From: Mycoplasma sp.
Lineage (GTDB): Bacteria; Bacillota_I; Bacilli_A; Mycoplasmatales; Metamycoplasmataceae
Assembly (NCBI GenBank): GCA_024721275.1
Contig: JAMPIX010000001.1
Span: 186,001 to 250,000 of the forward strand
Reading direction: 5' to 3'
Length of the DNA stretch: 64,000 nt
A program made the position numbers and the translations under genes. Below, in pieces: positions 59,334 to 64,000 of this stretch. Under the pieces are notes generated by a model. The model did no database searches and was not told the origin of the DNA. It worked only from the letters and a program-made list of their open reading frames with translations. The first letter of the stretch is position 1; every line of letters starts with the position of its first letter.

Positions 59334-59365
59334 AAATAAACTAGGTAAAACTAGTTTATTTTTTT
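59334..59365 (+). terminator. Terminator after dnaK
   Basis: Arms AAATAAACTAG and CTAGTTTATTT around GTAAAA, followed by a T run. Confidence 0.9.
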
Positions 59366-59377
59366 ATAATTAATATT

Positions 59378-60355
59378 ATGAATTTATATAAAACAACAAA
59401 ATTAAAAAAATTAGAATTAAAAAATCATTTCTTTGTTCCTCCGATGGTTTCATATTCATCAGATACAAATGGAGGTATTTCATTTTTACAGATTCATCAT
59501 TATAGTGCATTAGCGCAAGGTGGATTTGGAATGATAACAGTTGAGGCTACTGGTTTTGAAGTTGAAAATGTTGGTTTTAAAAGTGGAACTGTATTGAGTG
59601 AAGAAACTCTTGAATCACATAAAGAATTAATTAGAAATGTTAAAAATTATGATGCTAAGATTGGAATTCAATTATGTGATTCAATAAATACAAAATTAGC
59701 TACAGAAAATAAAACATCACCAGAATTTGAAGCAAAAAATTTAAGCAAAGAATATCTTGATAATGTTATTAAAAATTATGAAAGAGCAACTAAATTAGCT
59801 ATTGATGCTGGTTATGATTATATTGAAATTCATATGGCTCATAGTTATTTATTAGATTCGTATTTCACAAGAACAAATTCAGATTGAGATTTTGAAAAAA
59901 GAACTTGATTAGCAAGAAAAGTTTTGGATGTCGTTACTAAACAAAATATACATGTTGGAATAAGAGTTTCAGCTTATTGAAGAAAAGATAATGAATCAGA
60001 GATAATAGATCAAAGTCATGATTTAGTAAAATTATTAAATGAATATAAAAATAACCTAGAATATATTTCAGTAAGTACAAATGATAATGGAGATGTTGAT
60101 CAATTTTATAATCTTGAATCTGCTTATAAAATGAAACAATTAATAGATTTACCTATCATTTCTGCAAGTGGAGTTCAAACACTTGAAGATGCTTTGATGT
60201 TTAGAGAAAAAATTGACTTAGTTGGAATAGGATCGCTTGCTTTTAAAAATCCAAACATATTATTTAAACTTGCCCCAACAAGAGAAGATGCTATAAGAAT
60301 AACTGATTCAAATTTTAATGTTATAGCAAGATTATTTTTCACAAAAATAAAATAA
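59378..60355 (+). CDS. NADH:flavin oxidoreductase (Old Yellow Enzyme family)
   Basis: A 325-residue FMN-dependent TIM-barrel enzyme. Family signs are K-N-H-F-F-V-P-P-M near residue 15 (FMN-binding start), I-E-I-H-M-A-H-S-Y-L near 160 (the usual H-x-A-H with catalytic His pair), L-A-R-K-V-L near 186, I-S-A-S-G-V-Q-T near 262 and L-V-G-I-G-S-L-A-F-K-N-P near 282. It is close to the short YqjM-type subgroup. The natural substrate is unknown. TATAAT at 59365-59370 lies seven bases before the ATG, with no RBS. Confidence 0.85.
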
Positions 60356-60408
60356 AAAAAACGAACATAAGTCCGTCTTCTTTATTAAATTATTATAAAT
60401 CACAAATA

Positions 60409-61149
60409 TTACATACTTAATATTCCGTAACCCATTCCACCTAATGCAGCACCAATAGCCATAACACTAGCTACTGATGTTAATTCAGTTGCTATTTTTT
60501 TGCCTGTTACTGAACCTTTGTCACCAACGATAATAGCCATAACAACTTTACCAAATCAAATTTGTGGGTTTAAGTTTGCAGCTCCATGCTCTTCAGCAAC
60601 AAAAATTGCAACAACAATAGCAAATCCAGCAAATAATGCGATTTGGAAACCACCAAAATCAGGACCAAGTAACATTACTCCACCTAATACTGGTAATAAT
60701 CAAAATACATTTGCAAATAATTCCATACCAATTGCTTTTTTAACTGGTTGTTCTGATAAAACAAAAACTTCATTAGCTTTAATTTCACTATTAATCATTT
60801 TAATTGTAAATAAAGCAAACGCTCCTGCTAAAAGACCACCAAGCAATTCAAAACCAATTACAGATGGTAAGAAAAGATATTCTTTTTCTAATACTGCAAC
60901 AATCATAGCAATTGCAGGATTAATTAGACCATGTCCATTTCCAGCACCTAATCCAACTGCTGTTGTTATTCCTATTACAACTAATGCCATAATACCAACA
61001 GCCATAAGACCTTTAACTTTTAGTTTAGAATCTAAACCTAAAGCTTTTGATTTTGATGCAAAGATAAGCATAAATACACCAAAAGATAATATAAATGAAC
61101 CTATCATTTCAGAAATTGCAAATTTAGCATCTCATAATTCATTAAACAT
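60409..61149 (-). CDS. MIP-family channel (aquaporin/glycerol facilitator-like)
   Basis: A 246-residue membrane protein with six hydrophobic helices in two halves. The first half-helix motif reads G-H-G-L-I-N-P-A-I; the second reads H-G-A-A-N-L-N-P-Q-I-W. Thus NPA is intact in the first loop, but the second is NPQ and the usual selectivity Arg (NPAR) is absent. The conserved early Glu is present (S-E-M-I-G-S-F). It probably conducts water or small neutral solutes, but the pore differs from GlpF, so I give no symbol. GGAGG RBS on the minus strand. An unrelated long frame on the plus strand is antisense shadow. Confidence 0.8.
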
Positions 61150-61303
61150 TTAGAACCTCCATTCATTTTTTGTATCTACTATATATAAAATACTTATTAA
61201 TTATATTATATTTTCACATTTTTATTAATAGAAAAATTTTGCTATTTTAATAGACATTATCAATATAATTAAAATATAAAACATAAATATTAAAAAAGGG
61301 GAA

Positions 61304-62029
61304 ATGATGAATTTAATAATAGTAGAAACAAAAGAAGAATTAGCAAATAAAGCTTCAGAAATGATAGCAAACAGAATTAAAGTTAATCCTCAAATTGTTT
61401 TAGGTTTAGCAACAGGCGGAACACCAGAATCTACATATAGAAAACTTCGGGACAAAAACAAAAATGGTGAAATCACATTTAAAGATGTAAAAGTATTTAA
61501 TTTAGATGAATATATAGGATTAAATCCATCACATGAATTATCATATAGATATTATATGAACGAAAATCTATTTGATCATATTGATATAAAAAAAGAAAAT
61601 ACTTTTATTCCAAGCGGACTTGGAAATATTGAAGAAAATGCTAAAGAGTATGAACAAAAAATTTCAGAACTTGGCCCAATTAATTTTCAATTACTTGGAC
61701 TTGGTAGAAATGGGCACATAGGATTTAATGAACCCGGAAAAAAATTTGATTCAAGAACAACAATTGTTGATTTAACAGAAAGTACGATTGAAGCAAATTC
61801 TAGGTATTTTAAAAATAAAAACGATGTTCCAAAGCATGCTATTTCAATGGGAGTTGGGACAATTCTAGATTCAGAAGAAATTTTATTAATTGCATATGGA
61901 GAAGATAAAGCAAAAGCAATATATGAATTAATTAAAGGTGAATATTCAACAAATGTTCCTGCTACATCATTGCAAAAACACCCTAATGTAACAATAATTA
62001 TTGATAAAGAAGCTGCATCACTTTTATAA
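61304..62029 (+). CDS. nagB: Glucosamine-6-phosphate deaminase
   Basis: A 241-residue enzyme converting glucosamine-6-phosphate to fructose-6-phosphate and ammonia. Motifs: G-L-A-T-G-G-T-P near residue 34, F-N-L-D-E-Y near 65 (catalytic Asp), L-G-L-G-R-N-G-H-I-G-F-N-E-P-G near 127 and M-G-V-G-T-I-L near 178. Two in-frame ATGs stand next to each other at 61304 and 61307 after AAGGGGA; either could start. It feeds amino sugars into glycolysis together with pgi and fba elsewhere in the window. No nagA is nearby. Confidence 0.95.
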   Translation: MMNLIIVETKEELANKASEMIANRIKVNPQIVLGLATGGTPESTYRKLRDKNKNGEITFKDVKVFNLDEYIGLNPSHELSYRYYMNENLFDHIDIKKENTFIPSGLGNIEENAKEYEQKISELGPINFQLLGLGRNGHIGFNEPGKKFDSRTTIVDLTESTIEANSRYFKNKNDVPKHAISMGVGTILDSEEILLIAYGEDKAKAIYELIKGEYSTNVPATSLQKHPNVTIIIDKEAASLL

Positions 62030-62106
62030 AAAATAATTTTTGACTTTTTATTTTATAGGGTTAATTGATATAATTTAATCAATAATTTTAGAATAGAGGT
62101 GCCAAA

Positions 62107-63198
62107 ATGGCTGTTAACAAAAAAGAAACAAATAAACAAATTTTTAAATTTATGGAGCCGTTTTTGGATTCTGATGGAATTTCAGGATTTGAGCATGAAA
62201 TAGCAGATGTTTATATAAAACATGCAAAAAAAGCAAAAGCAAAATTAGAGAGAGATGGATTTGGTTCTGTTATAGCAAAAATGGGTACAAAAGGACCTAA
62301 AGTTATGTTTGCTGCTCACATGGATGAAGTAGGATTTGTAGTTAGAAGTATTGAAAAAGAAGGTCAATTAAGAGTTTCACCTGTAGGCGGACATTGAACT
62401 CATACAATTCTTGCTATGCCAGTTAAGGTAATTACATCAAAAGGAAAAGTTTTTAAAGGTGTGTTTGGTTCTACAGCGCCACACGTATTGACACAATCTC
62501 AAAGAACAAAAGTTATGGAAATGAGAGATGTTTACGTTGATGTTGGTGTAAAAGATAAAGAAGAAGCAGAAAAATTAGGAATTGCTCCTGGTGATCAAAT
62601 AATAAGAGAATCAAAATCATTCCAAATGGCAAATGACGAATTCTTCTGTGCAAAAGCAATAGATAATAGAATGTCTGTTGCAATTCTTGCAAAGATTATG
62701 GAAAAATTAGCTGGTAAGACATTAAAATGTCAAGCATATTTTGTAGCTACTGCTCAAGAAGAAGTTGGATTACGTGGTGGTAAAGCTTCAACACAACAAA
62801 TTCAACCAGATGTAGCTATTGCTATTGATACAACAACATCTCATGATACTCCAGGAATTATTCCAGGTGATAATAAAATTGGACTTGGTATGTCAATCAC
62901 AATGAAAGATAATAGTGCGATTGCAAATCCGGCTTTAGCTAATCATATATTTGATTTAGCAAAAAGTAAAAAAATACCAGTATACAAATATGTATCTCAA
63001 GGTGGAGGAAACGATTCTGGTGTTACACAATATTCACAAGGTGGAATTCCTGTTGTAACAATTTCAATACCAACAAGATATTTACATACACCACATGAAG
63101 TTGCTTCAATAAAAGACTTTAATGCGGTTGTTGATGGAATTGTTGAATTTGTTTCTAAATTTGATGATAAAACATATAAAACATTTTTATATAAATAA
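62107..63198 (+). CDS. M42-family metal-dependent aminopeptidase
   Basis: A 363-residue dinuclear metal peptidase of the glutamyl/deblocking aminopeptidase (PepA/FrvX/TET) group. Metal and catalytic residues can be read: A-H-M-D-E-V-G-F near residue 80, A-I-D-N-R near 184, A-Q-E-E-V-G-L-R-G near 217 (Glu pair), A-I-D-T-T near 240 and T-P-H-E near 336. It trims short peptides in the cytoplasm, which suits an amino-acid-scavenging organism. A TATAAT box at 62069-62074 and an AGAGGTG RBS precede the ATG. The next gene follows after nine bases. Confidence 0.92.
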
Positions 63199-63207
63199 AG
63201 TCTAAAT

Positions 63208-63894
63208 ATGGAAGATAAATTATTATATGTAATTCAAGGTAAACCTGTATATGTTTCCATTGTTAGAAAAAATATTAAAAATCTAAATTTTAAAATAAAT
63301 AAAAATAATGAACTAGAAGCTAGTGCGCCTTTTGGTGTACCTAAAGCGGATATAAAAAAATTTGTTGATAAACATATTAAAAAGTTTTATGAAATACTAA
63401 AAAAATCACCTAAAAAAATTCATTTATCTACAAAAGATGATTTTTTTTATTTGTTTGGAAATAAATATAAATTTCAAAGACTATCAGGCTTTGATGAATC
63501 TTCAATAAAAATAATCAAAAATAACTTTTATATAGAAACAAAACATAGTAGTGATGATGAAGTAGAAAAAACAATTTTTTCTTTCTTAATTAAAAAATTG
63601 TTTGACTTCTTAGAAAAAGAAATGATAAAGTGATCTAAAAAAATTGGAATTAATTTTTTAAAATTTGATATCAATTTAAAAGAAACTGCTTGAGCAACAA
63701 ATTATATTTCAAAGAAGAAGATTATCTTTTCTTCTAATTTGATTTATTACAAACAAGAAGGAATAACTTATGTTGTTGTTCATGAACTTTGTCATTACAT
63801 ACACCCTAATCATTCAAAGAATTTTTGAGCAGAAGTTGAAAAATATCTTCCTGATTATAAGGAATACAAAAAGATATTTAAAAACTATTACTAA
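63208..63894 (+). CDS. YgjP-like metallopeptidase-domain protein
   Basis: A 228-residue protein of the YgjP/DUF45 family. The C-terminal zinc motif reads V-H-E-L-C-H-Y-I near residue 190, with a further His in H-P-N-H-S-K-N-F-W, matching the H-E-x-x-H plus H pattern. TGA codons in the C-terminal half are Trp, including the one in the N-F-W segment. Family members are predicted soluble metalloproteases of unknown substrate. It has no clear RBS and lies directly downstream of the M42 aminopeptidase, so co-transcription is likely. Confidence 0.85.
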
Positions 63895-63916
63895 ATATAA
63901 TATAATTCAATCAATT

Positions 63917-64000
63917 ATGTCTCTAAAAAAGAAAAAAATAAAAAAATGACAAACTTTACCAATAATAAGATTTGCAAAATTTTATAAAGTCGCACCATGA
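63917..64000 (+). CDS. Start of an unidentified gene, cut by window end
   Basis: The first 28 residues are open to the window end: a basic start (M-S-L-K-K-K-K-I-K-K-W) followed by T-L-P-I-I-R-F-A-K-F-Y-K-V-A-P-W, with two TGA Trp codons. TATAAT at 63901-63906 lies ten bases before the ATG without an RBS, matching the leaderless pattern of other genes here. Too little remains to assign a function. Confidence 0.5.

Noticed and set aside
60500-61153. 217-residue open frame on the plus strand
   Set aside because: It is antisense to a clear six-helix MIP channel gene and has no RBS or recognisable protein.

Overview
The window is a mollicute chromosome segment (Mycoplasma sensu lato). It is very AT-rich, and UGA must be read as tryptophan: dozens of conserved proteins (Pgi, GltX, ArgS, HsdR, TopA, DnaK) are continuous only if TGA is sense. 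There are many lipoproteins with an Ala-Ser-Cys lipobox, only one release factor (RF1) is seen, and genes are tightly packed. I cannot name the species. All gene limits below are given with TGA translated as Trp.

Layout. 1-4.6 kb: a partial lipoprotein, a LicD-type transferase, an S1-domain protein, pgi and a mini-Smr protein. 4.7-9.2 kb: the Firmicutes-type run gltX, ywiB-like, argS, rpoE, fba. 9.3-14 kb: surface nuclease, rpmE and a repeat-rich 1187-residue lipoprotein. 14.1-20 kb: prfA-prmC-tsaC, manA-rpiB, and divergent ktrA/ktrB potassium uptake genes. 20-30.7 kb: a surface-protein region with a 1522-residue lipoprotein, a broken lipoprotein copy, its intact relative, and a 1092-residue lipoprotein built of recurring modules. 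30.8-31.3 kb: six tRNA genes (Asn, Glu, Val, Thr, Lys, Leu). 31.4-35.3 kb: three tandem paralogous lipoproteins. 35.4-37.2 kb: an aldose-1-epimerase-like protein and another lipoprotein.

37.3-51 kb is a defence island. It holds a Fic protein, a two-domain adenine methyltransferase broken at an (AT)n tract followed by an AlwI-like restriction endonuclease, and a type I system with hsdR, two tandem hsdM and two hsdS genes in opposite orientation around a tyrosine recombinase. The two hsdS starts carry a perfect 31-bp inverted repeat, and the ribosome-binding site lies just inside the invertible segment next to only one of them. This looks like a DNA-inversion switch that chooses which specificity subunit is made. 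A second perfect 30-bp inverted repeat in the middle of both hsdS genes could also swap half-genes. The second HsdM has lost its NPPF catalytic motif.

51.1-64 kb: topA, a decaying fructose PTS gene (three lesions), ppa, hrcA-grpE, dnaK with a CIRCE-like operator, an Old Yellow Enzyme-like oxidoreductase, a MIP-family channel, nagB, an M42 aminopeptidase, a YgjP-like metalloprotein and the start of a further gene.

Other notable signals: prfA appears to need a frame change at a UAA codon 14 codons after its leaderless ATG; many genes start a few bases downstream of a TATAAT box with no ribosome-binding site; poly-T tracts sit next to several lipoprotein promoters. Four genes carry apparent frameshifts, so sequencing error must be kept in mind for each.
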